Shown: in pieces, positions 7,845 to 15,478 of the stretch
How the letters are laid out: every line of letters starts with the position of its first letter
Numbering within the stretch: position 1 is the first letter of the stretch
NCBI GenBank assembly: GCA_050014755.1
Contig: JBEKCS010000001.1
Location: 51,857 to 115,856, forward strand
Direction of reading: 5' to 3'
Length of the DNA stretch: 64,000 nucleotides
Source: Bog-756 sp050014755
GTDB taxonomy: Bacteria; Actinomycetota; Acidimicrobiia; Acidimicrobiales; RAAP-2
Notes under the pieces: model-generated
Seen by the model: the letters and a program-made list of their open reading frames with translations, nothing else
What the model was told of the DNA's origin: nothing
The model's database searches: none
Position numbers and translations under genes: made by a program

Positions 7845-9607
7845 CCGGGCACCCCGGCGGTCGTCGTGTCCACGGCCCTGCCGGCGACGAGGGTGACGGT
7901 CCGGTCGACCCGGCCCACCAGTCCGCCGCGGTGGGCGGCCATCAGTACCGTCCGCCCCTCGAGCCAGGGCTCGAGCAGGGCCCGGAGCGAGTTCTCGCGC
8001 CCCACGTCGAGGTGGGCCGTCGGCTCGTCGAGGAGGACGACCGGCACGTCGCGGAGCACGGCCCGGCCGATGGCGATCCGCTGTCGCTCGCCGGCACTGA
8101 GGGTCAGCCCGCCTTCGCCCACCGGGGTGTCGAGTCCTTCGCCGAGGCGGGACACCAGGTCGGTCAGCCCCGAGTAGTCGAGCGCCCGGGCGACGTCGGC
8201 GTCGGTGGCCCCGGGACTGCCCAGTCGGAGGTTGTCCCCGATGGTCCCCCGGACCAGGTTCGGGCGCTGGGGGACCCAGGCGACCTGGCGACGCCATTCC
8301 CGCAGCGAGCACTCGGCGAGGGGCACACCGCCGACGAGCACGGCCCCGGAACCGGGAACGGTGAAGCCGAGCAGCACCGACAACAAGGTGGACTTGCCCG
8401 ACCCCGACTCGCCGACCACGGCGACGTGCTCACCGGGTCGGAGGACGAGGTCGATCCCGTCGAGCACCGGGAGTGCCCGGCCGGGGAATCGGACGGTCAC
8501 GCCGTGGAGGCCAACCGTGCTCGTCGCCGCATCGGGGAGGGGGCGGGACGGCAGGGCACCCCCGACACCGGTGCCCGCCCTCTGGTGTGCGTTGGCGTCC
8601 GCCTCCGCGTTGGCGTCCGCCTCCGCGTCTGCGTCGTCCAGGATGTCGAGGATCCTGGCCGCCGCCGACCGCCCCTCGGCGCTGGCGTGGAACTCGGAGC
8701 CGGCCCGTCGGAGCGGGAGATAGACCTCGGGGGCGAGGACGAGGATGGCCAGGGCGGTGCCGACCTCCAGGGTGCCGTGGAGCAGCCGGAGCCCGAGGAA
8801 CAGGGCCACCAGCGCGGTGCCGACCGAAGCCAGCGTCTCGAGGGCGAGTGACGAGAGGAACGCCACCTTGAGGGTGGACATCGTCTCGTCGCGGAGCTCA
8901 CGGTTGGCCCGCTCGAGCGTGTAGCGGCCGTCGCCGGTCCGGCCGAACGCCCGGAGCGTCGGGAGGCCCTGCAGGAGGTCGTAGAAGGTGGCGGCCAGGC
9001 CGGACAGTCGCTCCCACTGGCGGTTGGCGCTCCTGGTCGCCTCCAGGCCGAGGAGGATCATGAACAGGGGGATCACCGCGGCCGTCACCAGGAGGATGAC
9101 GGCGGAGAACCAGTCGTCCGCCGCGATCCAGGCCAGCAGGGCCAGTGGGGTGAGCGCGGCCAGGACGGCAGTGGGGAGGTAACGGGCGAAGTAGGCGTCG
9201 AGTGCGTCGATGCCCTGAGTGACCGACGTGGTCAACTCGCCGGTGCGTTCGCCGGCGAGCCAGGCCGGGCCGAGGGCGACGGCACGCTCCAGGAGCTGGC
9301 GGCGCAGGGTGGAGGTCACCCGGGACGAGGTCCGGTGGGCGGTCACCTCGGCGGCCCAGGCACTGGCTGCCCGCGCCGCGAACGCCGCGCCCAGCCCGAC
9401 CAGCAGCGGGACGGTCCGCCCCACGGGATCGTGGTCGATCAGGACCTCCTCGACGACGGCGCCGAGGAGCACGGCCTGGGCGACCAGCGCCGCGGTTCCG
9501 AACAGGGCGATGCCCACCGCCCCGATCAGGTACTGCCGTGTGGCTGCGGCCCGGCGGATCAGGCGGGGGTCGACCGGTCCACGTGAGGGGTGGTCGCCGG
9601 CGCTCAG
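7841..9607 (-). CDS. cydD: CydD subunit of the CydDC-type ABC exporter
   Basis: A 588-aa half-transporter: six-helix membrane domain, then an ATPase with GESGSGKS, LSAGERQRIAIGRA and VVLLDEPTAHLD. No ATG, GTG or TTG fits the N-terminus. A CTG at 9607, overlapping the cydB stop as CTGA and preceded by GGGGAGG, gives the expected length and is my choice; initiation there should be checked. The linker between membrane and ATPase domains holds an acidic Asp/Ala/Glu/Asn-rich repeat encoded by two 18-bp DNA copies (8589-8624). Confidence 0.9.
   Translation of the reverse strand: MSAGDHPSRGPVDPRLIRRAAATRQYLIGAVGIALFGTAALVAQAVLLGAVVEEVLIDHDPVGRTVPLLVGLGAAFAARAASAWAAEVTAHRTSSRVTSTLRRQLLERAVALGPAWLAGERTGELTTSVTQGIDALDAYFARYLPTAVLAALTPLALLAWIAADDWFSAVILLVTAAVIPLFMILLGLEATRSANRQWERLSGLAATFYDLLQGLPTLRAFGRTGDGRYTLERANRELRDETMSTLKVAFLSSLALETLASVGTALVALFLGLRLLHGTLEVGTALAILVLAPEVYLPLRRAGSEFHASAEGRSAAARILDILDDADAEADANAEADANAHQRAGTGVGGALPSRPLPDAATSTVGLHGVTVRFPGRALPVLDGIDLVLRPGEHVAVVGESGSGKSTLLSVLLGFTVPGSGAVLVGGVPLAECSLREWRRQVAWVPQRPNLVRGTIGDNLRLGSPGATDADVARALDYSGLTDLVSRLGEGLDTPVGEGGLTLSAGERQRIAIGRAVLRDVPVVLLDEPTAHLDVGRENSLRALLEPWLEGRTVLMAAHRGGLVGRVDRTVTLVAGRAVDTTTAGVPG
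8589..8624. repeat. Two tandem 18-bp repeats in the cydD linker
   Basis: The unit GCGTTGGCGTCCGCCTCC occurs twice head to tail without mismatch. It encodes a repeated acidic/Ala/Asn hexapeptide in the linker before the CydD ATPase domain, a likely slippage-derived expansion. Confidence 0.85.
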
Positions 9608-10704
9608 CGGGTCTCGACCTCCCCTGACGTGGTCACCGCCGGGTCCGGATGTGCACCGGCGGTCGGACCCGTCCCGTCGGCCGGACGGCGAACCCGGGCG
9701 CGGAACACCCAGTACGACCACCCCTGGTAGACGAGTACCAACGGGGTGAAGATCAGGGCGATGATCGTCATCACCTTGAGCGTGTAGGGCGCCGACGCCG
9801 AGTTGCCGATGGTGAGGCTGAAGGCCGGGGAGATGCTCGACACCATGACCCGCGGGTACAGGTTCAAGAAGATGGTGGCGACCAGGCAGACCAGGGCGAC
9901 GGCGGTGGCCACGAACGCCCAACCCTCGAGCTTCTCTCGCAGCAGCCAGGACACGACGGCGACGGCGGCGATGCCGAGGATGGGCACGAACGGCGGCACG
10001 ATGCCGGTGTCGTGGGCGTGGTGGGCGTTCGCGTAGGTCCAGGCGAGGAAGCCGAGCAGCGCGAGGGTGGCCACCGGGGCGAGCGTCCTGGCCGTTCGTC
10101 GCGCCCGCTCGCGGATGTCGTCGGTCGTCTTGAGGGTCAAGAAGACACTGCCGTGGAGTGCGAACAGCAACAGCGTGGTGATCCCGCCGAGCAGCGAGTA
10201 CGGGTTCAAGAGGTTGAAGAACGAGCCGAGATAGGTCGAATTCGGGCCGATGGGTGTGCCCCGCAGGATGTTGGCGAATGCCACTCCCCACAGCAGCGAC
10301 GGGACGAGGCTGCCCCAGAAGATGGCGTGGTCCCAGGCAAGGTGCCACTTCGCCACGTCGCGCTTGGAGCGGTACTCGAAGGCCACCCCCCGGAAGATGA
10401 GGGCGGCGAGGATGAGGAAGAGCGGGAGGTAGAACCCGCTGAACAGCGTGGCGTACCAGTTGGGGAAGGCGGCGAACGTCGCCCCTCCGGCCACCAGCAG
10501 CCACACCTCGTTCCCGTCCCACACCGGACCGATGGTGTTGATCATCACCCTCCGGTCGACGTCGTCCCGGCCGATGACGGGCAGGAGCATCCCCACCCCG
10601 AAGTCGAAGCCCTCCAGGACGAAGTACCCCACCCAGAGCACACCGATGATCAGGAACCAGAAGATCTCCAGTCCGGTGTATGCGGGCCCTGCGGTCGCGA
10701 TCAT
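9604..10704 (-). CDS. cydB: Cytochrome bd oxidase subunit II
   Basis: A 366-aa polytopic membrane protein with the CydB signature region near the N-terminus (LEGFDFGVGMLLP, GPVWDGNEVWLL). CydB packs against CydA in the quinol oxidase that reduces O2 to water with high affinity and no proton pumping. ATG 10704 follows the cydA stop by 19 bp; the stop overlaps the proposed CTG start of cydD by 4 nt. Eight to nine hydrophobic segments are visible, with an Arg/Pro-rich cytosolic tail. Confidence 0.95.
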   Translation of the reverse strand: MIATAGPAYTGLEIFWFLIIGVLWVGYFVLEGFDFGVGMLLPVIGRDDVDRRVMINTIGPVWDGNEVWLLVAGGATFAAFPNWYATLFSGFYLPLFLILAALIFRGVAFEYRSKRDVAKWHLAWDHAIFWGSLVPSLLWGVAFANILRGTPIGPNSTYLGSFFNLLNPYSLLGGITTLLLFALHGSVFLTLKTTDDIRERARRTARTLAPVATLALLGFLAWTYANAHHAHDTGIVPPFVPILGIAAVAVVSWLLREKLEGWAFVATAVALVCLVATIFLNLYPRVMVSSISPAFSLTIGNSASAPYTLKVMTIIALIFTPLVLVYQGWSYWVFRARVRRPADGTGPTAGAHPDPAVTTSGEVETR

Positions 10705-10723
10705 CGTCGAATCTCCCTGTCGC

Positions 10724-12178
10724 TCAGTAGATGAGGGCCGGAACCCGGTCGGCGTCGTCCTCGAGACCGGCGTCGGACGGTCCGGGGCCTGCGGTTCCGC
10801 CGGTGCCGCCGTGCTCGTCGACCGTGTCCGGGTCCAACTTGGCGTACCGGGCCATCAGACCGAAGTCGATGGCGGCGAGGAACGAGTAGATGGCGGTGAA
10901 GCCGATCAGGGTGGCGACCACGTAGCCCGTTCCCACCGAGGACACGCCCTTGGCCGTCTCGAGGAGTCCGTAGACCACCCAGGGCTGGCGACCCATCTCG
11001 GTGAAGATCCATCCCGAGGCGTTGGCCAGGAAGGGCAGCGCCAGTGCGGGAGTGGCCAGGATCAGGAACCACTTCGACGTGTCCACCTTCCGGCGGTACA
11101 GGAGCCACGTCCCCCAGGCCAGGCCGAGGAACATCACGATGCCGCATCCGACCATGATCCGGAACATCCAGTAGGTCACCCACAGCACGGGCACGTAGCT
11201 GCCCGGTCCGTACTTGGCCGCCTCCCGGGCCTGGATCTGGTTGATGCCCTGCACCGGGCCGTTCCAGTCGTTGTCGGCCAGGACCGAGAGGGCGTGCGGG
11301 ATCCGGATCTGGAAGATCGGGTCGCCGGACAGGTTCCCGATGGTCAGGAGGGAGAAGCTCGCCCCGTCCTGCGTGTTGTAGACCGCCTCGGCGGCGGCCA
11401 TCTTCATCGGCTGCTGCTTCTCCATCAGGCGGGCCTGGTTGTCGCCGAAGAACATGGTGGCCACGACGGCGATCACCCCGACGATCAGGGCCAGCTTGGC
11501 CGATGCCGAGAACACCGGATGGGGGGCCTGGCCGGCCTTCTGCGACCGGCGCAGATGCCAGGCGCTGATGCCCAGCATCAGCATGGCCGCGGTCACCAGC
11601 GCCGCGGTGAACACGTGGAGGAACGAGCTGATCAGGGTGCTGTTGGTCATGACCGCCCAGAAGTTGGTCATGACCGCCCGGTTGCCCTGGACCTTGTAGC
11701 CGACGGGGTGCTGCATCCAGGCGTTGGCGGCCAGGATGAAGTAGGCGGACAGCATCGTCCCGATACTGACCAGCCAGATCGAGGCCAGGTGGATCCGGTC
11801 GGAGACCCGGCCCTTGCCGAAGATCCACACGCCGAGGAAGGTCGACTCGAGGAAGAAGGCCAGCAGTGCCTCGACGGCCAGCGGCGCACCGAAGACGCTG
11901 CCCACGTAGCGGGCGTACATCGACCAGTTCATGCCGAACTGGAACTCCTGGACGATGCCGGTCACCACGCCGATGGCGAAGTTGATGAGGAAGAGCCGTC
12001 GCCAGAAGACGGCCGCCTGCTCCCACTTGGCCCGCTTCTCCTCGTCGTCCCTCGACCGGTAGGCGGCCGTCTGCATGATGGCGAGCAGCAGGGCCAGTCC
12101 GATGGTGAGGGGGACGAAGATGAAGTGGAAGACGGTCGTGATCCCGAACTGCCAGCGCGAGAGGAGGAGTGTCATCAC
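10724..12178 (-). CDS. cydA: Cytochrome bd oxidase subunit I
   Basis: A 484-aa heme-bearing subunit. The N-terminal His of the FHFIFVPLTIG helix (heme b595 ligand position), a second His in SSFLHVFTAALVT and the Met in TEMGRQPW fit the known heme ligands. The quinol-binding Q-loop region (GDPIFQIRIPHALSVLADND) is short, as in non-enterobacterial forms. The start is GTG 12178 or ATG 12175. It is the first gene of cydABDC; a CRP-like site 50 bp upstream and a TAGGTT -10 candidate are visible. Confidence 0.95.
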   Translation of the reverse strand: MMTLLLSRWQFGITTVFHFIFVPLTIGLALLLAIMQTAAYRSRDDEEKRAKWEQAAVFWRRLFLINFAIGVVTGIVQEFQFGMNWSMYARYVGSVFGAPLAVEALLAFFLESTFLGVWIFGKGRVSDRIHLASIWLVSIGTMLSAYFILAANAWMQHPVGYKVQGNRAVMTNFWAVMTNSTLISSFLHVFTAALVTAAMLMLGISAWHLRRSQKAGQAPHPVFSASAKLALIVGVIAVVATMFFGDNQARLMEKQQPMKMAAAEAVYNTQDGASFSLLTIGNLSGDPIFQIRIPHALSVLADNDWNGPVQGINQIQAREAAKYGPGSYVPVLWVTYWMFRIMVGCGIVMFLGLAWGTWLLYRRKVDTSKWFLILATPALALPFLANASGWIFTEMGRQPWVVYGLLETAKGVSSVGTGYVVATLIGFTAIYSFLAAIDFGLMARYAKLDPDTVDEHGGTGGTAGPGPSDAGLEDDADRVPALIY

Positions 12179-12227
12179 GGTGATCCAACCAGGATCGATA
12201 GGGTCAACCTAGGGCCGAAAGTCACGA

Positions 12228-12243
12228 TGTGAACTGCCGCACA
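12228..12243. promoter_or_regulatory. CRP/GlxR-like site upstream of cydA
   Basis: TGTGA-N6-GCACA matches the CRP/GlxR consensus TGTGA-N6-TCACA at 9 of 10 defined positions. It ends 16 bp before a TAGGTT -10 candidate (12206-12211, minus strand), so it covers the -35 region of the cydA promoter. CRP-family control of cydAB is established in mycobacteria and corynebacteria; here it is inferred. Confidence 0.5.
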
Positions 12244-12309
12244 ATCGGCGCGGTGACCGGCGGCGTCCTCCGGGTGACGGACCGTCGACGGGCGTTGATC
12301 AGCGACCGT

Positions 12310-13116
12310 TCAGATCAGGTACCAGACCTCGTCGCCTCCGTTGTCGGTGCCGTCGGCCCCCTCCTCGCCGGCCCGGTCCGGACCCGTCGCATGCCGTTGC
12401 GACCGGGGGGAGGGGAGTCCGAGGAGGTGGCCCATCTCGAGGAGCGAGCGTTCGAACACGGGCTCCAGGTCGTCGACGACGGCGTGGAAGTGGCCGAACA
12501 GCTCGAAGGAGACCATCCCGAACAGCTGGGTCCAGGCGGCGAGCGCGCGGACGATGACCTCGTCGGTGGCGTGGGGGAACGCCAACTCGGCCAGCCGGCC
12601 GGTCTCGACCAGCACATCGGCATCGAGCGGGGGGAGATCCGGAGCATCGGTGGGTTCCACCAGGTCACCCGACCGGGAGGCTTCGTCGACGATGCGCGTG
12701 AGGGCCAGGGTCACCCGGCTGGCCGGGCCGATGGTGTCCTCGGGTGCCCGGTAGCCGGGAACCGGTGAGCCGTAGACCAGGGCGTACTCGTGCGGGTTGG
12801 CGATCGCCCACGTCCGGATGGCCATGCCGACCGATCGCCACCGGCCACCGAAGTCACGGCGGGCGCAGGTGGCGTCGGCCTCCTCGGCCGCCTTGCCTAT
12901 GGCGTCGTAGGCGTCGACGATCAGGGCGGTCAACAGGTCGTCCCGGCTCGGGAAGTAGCGGTAGATGGCCGACGACGCCATGCCGAGGGACCGGGTCACG
13001 GCCCGGAGCGACAGGGCGGGGGCACCTTCCCGAGCCAGTTGGCGCCGGGCCTCGTCCTTGATCTCGCCGGTCAACTCGGCCCGCATGCGTGCTCGCAGCC
13101 CGGTGGAGGGAGGCAT
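12310..13116 (-). CDS. TetR-family transcriptional regulator
   Basis: A 268-aa regulator with an N-terminal HTH (SLRAVTRSLGMASSAIYRYF) and a ligand domain of the WHG type (LFGMVSFELFGHFH). ATG 13116 is chosen; a TTG at 13134 is in frame but less likely. The gene diverges from the SDR gene at 13239, and the 122-bp gap contains three copies of a GAGCA-N-TGCTC-like site, so autoregulation and repression of the neighbour are likely. The C-terminal ~35 residues are a hydrophilic low-complexity tail. It is followed by cydA on the same strand after 131 bp, but cydA appears to have its own promoter. Confidence 0.85.
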   Translation of the reverse strand: MPPSTGLRARMRAELTGEIKDEARRQLAREGAPALSLRAVTRSLGMASSAIYRYFPSRDDLLTALIVDAYDAIGKAAEEADATCARRDFGGRWRSVGMAIRTWAIANPHEYALVYGSPVPGYRAPEDTIGPASRVTLALTRIVDEASRSGDLVEPTDAPDLPPLDADVLVETGRLAELAFPHATDEVIVRALAAWTQLFGMVSFELFGHFHAVVDDLEPVFERSLLEMGHLLGLPSPRSQRHATGPDRAGEEGADGTDNGGDEVWYLI

Positions 13117-13137
13117 GGACCAAGCCTGCCACAATAA

Positions 13138-13148
13138 GAGCAGTACAT
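13138..13148. promoter_or_regulatory. Degenerate TetR operator copy (site 1)
   Basis: GAGCAGTACAT keeps the left half of the GAGCA-N-TGCTC motif seen in sites 2 and 3, 19 bp from the centre of site 2. It lies just upstream of the TetR start. Confidence 0.35.
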
Positions 13149-13156
13149 CAATATAT

Positions 13157-13167
13157 GAGCATTGCTC
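13157..13167. promoter_or_regulatory. TetR operator (site 2)
   Basis: GAGCATTGCTC is a perfect 5-bp inverted repeat around one central base, followed by TT so that the minus strand reads AAGAGCAATGCTC, the same as site 3 apart from the centre. Confidence 0.55.
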
Positions 13168-13208
13168 TTGAAAAGGAGACCGAGAGGGTGAATACTGTCC
13201 TTATGGAA

Positions 13209-13219
13209 GAGCAGTGCTC
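13209..13219. promoter_or_regulatory. TetR operator (site 3)
   Basis: GAGCAGTGCTC repeats site 2 with a different central base. The centres of sites 2 and 3 are 52 bp apart (five helical turns). Site 3 ends just before the Shine-Dalgarno of the SDR gene, where a bound repressor would block transcription. Confidence 0.55.
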
Positions 13220-13238
13220 ACAATAAGGAGGAATCGCC

Positions 13239-14228
13239 ATGGGAAGACACGTCATCGTGGGAGCAGGACCGGTCGGGGCAGCCACTGCGGCGGCTCTCGC
13301 CGACGTCGGCCACGAGGTGGTCGTGGTCACCCGCTCGGGGTCGGGCCCCGACCGCCCCGGTGTCACCAGGGTGGCGTGCGACGCCTCGGACCCGAAGGCC
13401 CTGTCCGCCGTCGTGGGTCGGGCCGACGGGCTCTACAACTGCGCCAACCCGCCGTACCATCGCTGGCCGGAGCTGTGGCCGCCGCTCGCCGCCTCGCTGC
13501 TCGACGTCGCTACCCGCGCCGGCGCGGTCCTCGTGATCATGGGCAATCTCTACGGGTACGGGCCGGTCGACCATCCCATGACCGAGGGCGACCCGCTGGC
13601 CTCCACCGGGACCAAGGGGAGGGTCCGGGCGGCCATGTGGGCCGACGCCCTCGCTGCCCACCGGGCCGGTCGGGTCCGGGTCACCGAAGCCCGGGCATCC
13701 GACTTCTACGGACCGGGCGTGGTGGAGACGAGCTTCTTCGGACGCAACGTGGAACGCCTGCTCGCCGGCCGGAAGGTCCGCATCCTCGGGGACCCGGACG
13801 CGCCGCACTCGTGGACCTATGTGCCCGACGTGGGTCGCACCCTCGCCGTACTGGGCACCGACGAGCGGGCGTGGGGGAGGGCGTGGCACGTGCCGACCGG
13901 GCCTGCCGTGAGCCAGCGCCGGCTGTCGACCCGGTTCTGCGAGGTGGCCGGCGCTCCGCCCGCCCGGATCGGGGTGCTCCCCTCCGCGGTCGTGGCCGCG
14001 GCCGGGCTGGTCTCGCCGCAACTGCGCGAACTACGCGAGACCCGCTACCAGTTCGACCGGCCCTTCGTCCTCGACTCGTCGGCGTGCACCGAGACCTTCG
14101 CCATCGAGCCCACCCCGCTCGATGACGCGCTCGCCGCCGTCGCCGCCGGGGCCGGCTGGGCTGTCCACGGCGAACGTCCGGCCCGGGTCGACACGAGCCC
14201 GGTGGACCCGGCGGGCAACGTGGGCTGA
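13239..14228 (+). CDS. NAD(P)-dependent epimerase/dehydratase-like (atypical SDR)
   Basis: A 329-aa Rossmann protein starting with VIVGAGPVGAATAAAL, followed by segments (MGNLYGYGPVDHP, WTYVPDVGRTLAVLG) typical of NAD-dependent epimerase/dehydratase-like proteins. The classical YxxxK pair is not clear, so it may be an atypical reductase or NAD(P)H-sensing protein. AAGGAGG lies 7 nt before ATG 13239. The divergent TetR gene and three operator-like sites suggest inducible expression by an unknown ligand. The C-terminal ~30 residues are a disordered tail. Confidence 0.75.
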   Translation: MGRHVIVGAGPVGAATAAALADVGHEVVVVTRSGSGPDRPGVTRVACDASDPKALSAVVGRADGLYNCANPPYHRWPELWPPLAASLLDVATRAGAVLVIMGNLYGYGPVDHPMTEGDPLASTGTKGRVRAAMWADALAAHRAGRVRVTEARASDFYGPGVVETSFFGRNVERLLAGRKVRILGDPDAPHSWTYVPDVGRTLAVLGTDERAWGRAWHVPTGPAVSQRRLSTRFCEVAGAPPARIGVLPSAVVAAAGLVSPQLRELRETRYQFDRPFVLDSSACTETFAIEPTPLDDALAAVAAGAGWAVHGERPARVDTSPVDPAGNVG

Positions 14229-14293
14229 ACGATGTCCATCGGGTAGGGGTCATCGGTCGGCCGCCGGCGGCATCGCTAGGGTCGGTCCCACGT

Positions 14294-15439
14294 ATGGAGG
14301 ACGAACGGACCCACCTGCCGCGTACCGGCAGACCCACCCGCCGCCGACGGGCCGCGGCGATCGTCGGCTCGGCGCTCGTGGTGGCCGGGTGCTCGCTGGT
14401 GGCCACCCCGGGCTCGCCGCCGGTGGTCGACGTCCCGCTGTCACCCGTCCAGCCGATGGGGTACGTGGTGTGCCCGACCGCGGTGACCCCCGTCGAGCTG
14501 CACACCCGCACGCCCGAGGCCGCCATCCCACTCCCGGTCCAGGGGACACCTCCACTCGGGAGCTTCGCCATGACCACGTCACCCGACGGTCGGTGGGCTT
14601 TCGTCGTCACCCAGTCGACACCGGCGGGAGGGATCCCCCGCGCCGTGCTGGTGCCCATCGACCTGGCCACGCAGCTGGCGGGACGTCCCATCGTCCTGCC
14701 GGGAAGCGGCGGCACCCACGCGGTGGCGGTGACCCACGACGGGAGGACGGTGCTCGCCGCGGTGGGGACGACCATCGTGCCGGTGGACGTGGCCACGCAC
14801 GCCGTCGGTACCCCGTTGGAGCTCGGCGCGGGAAGGACGGTGTTCGGGATGGCCCTCAGCCCGACGTCGCCCACCCTTTACGTGCTGGTGCCCGGAGGGG
14901 TGATCCCGGTGGACACGACCACGGCCCGCTCGGGTCCGGAGATTGCGACGGGGCTGACCGTCTCGTCGGTCTCCTCGCCCCACGGGGTGGTGGTCTCGGC
15001 CGACGGCTCCACCGTCTACGTGGTGGGACAGGGCGGGGCTGACTACGGGGGGCGGCTCATGCCGATCTCGGCCGTCACCGGGGCGGTGGGCACCGTCACC
15101 GGATTCGACCAATTCGGTATCTCCGACCCGGCTGCGGCGGCGCTGACCGGGGACGGGACGATGCTCCTGGTGGCGGACTCCGCCAACAATTGGATCGTCC
15201 CCGTCCCCACGATCGGTCCTCCGACACCGCTACCGCCCGTTCGCCTGCCCGTCGGAAGTGGATCGGCCGACACCGGTACCGACCATCCGACCGACATCGC
15301 CGTGGGCCCGGGGGACACCGGGGCGTTCGTCGTCGCCGGCCTCGACTCGGTCCTGCCCTACTCGCCCACCACCGGGGTGTTCGGTCGGGCGGTGCGGGTG
15401 TGCTCGGGCGCCACGTCGATGGCGGTCGCCAGCCCATAG
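14294..15439 (+). CDS. Beta-propeller lipoprotein (YncE/NHL-like repeats)
   Basis: A 381-aa exported protein. After an Arg-rich n-region (TRRRRAAA) a hydrophobic segment ends in the lipobox VVAGC, so it should be lipid-anchored outside the cytoplasmic membrane. The mature part has repeated blades (TTSPDGRWAFVVTQ, VTHDGRTVLAAVG, VSADGSTVYVVGQ, LTGDGTMLLVADSA) of a YVTN/NHL-type propeller. Such proteins usually bind ligands or partners and have no assigned enzyme activity. A TAGGGT -10 candidate lies 11 nt before ATG 14294. No operon partner is visible. Confidence 0.8.
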   Translation: MEDERTHLPRTGRPTRRRRAAAIVGSALVVAGCSLVATPGSPPVVDVPLSPVQPMGYVVCPTAVTPVELHTRTPEAAIPLPVQGTPPLGSFAMTTSPDGRWAFVVTQSTPAGGIPRAVLVPIDLATQLAGRPIVLPGSGGTHAVAVTHDGRTVLAAVGTTIVPVDVATHAVGTPLELGAGRTVFGMALSPTSPTLYVLVPGGVIPVDTTTARSGPEIATGLTVSSVSSPHGVVVSADGSTVYVVGQGGADYGGRLMPISAVTGAVGTVTGFDQFGISDPAAAALTGDGTMLLVADSANNWIVPVPTIGPPTPLPPVRLPVGSGSADTGTDHPTDIAVGPGDTGAFVVAGLDSVLPYSPTTGVFGRAVRVCSGATSMAVASP

Positions 15440-15443
15440 CCCG

Positions 15444-15457
15444 CCGACCCGGGTCGG
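15444..15457. terminator. Hairpin between convergent genes
   Basis: CCGACCCGGGTCGG is a perfect 14-bp palindrome in the 39-bp gap between the lipoprotein gene and the convergent acyltransferase. It could end both transcripts; no U-tract is present. Confidence 0.4.
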
Positions 15458-15478
15458 AGTGGCACCGGTCGGGGCCGG

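Noticed and set aside
12179..12190. 12-nt match to the 3' end of 16S rRNA (GGTTGGATCACC) just before the cydA start
   Set aside because: It lacks the anti-Shine-Dalgarno CCTCC and any flanking rRNA, so it is most likely chance.
10448..12232. 594-codon ORF opposite cydA/cydB
   Set aside because: A GC-bias shadow of two well-identified cytochrome bd genes.
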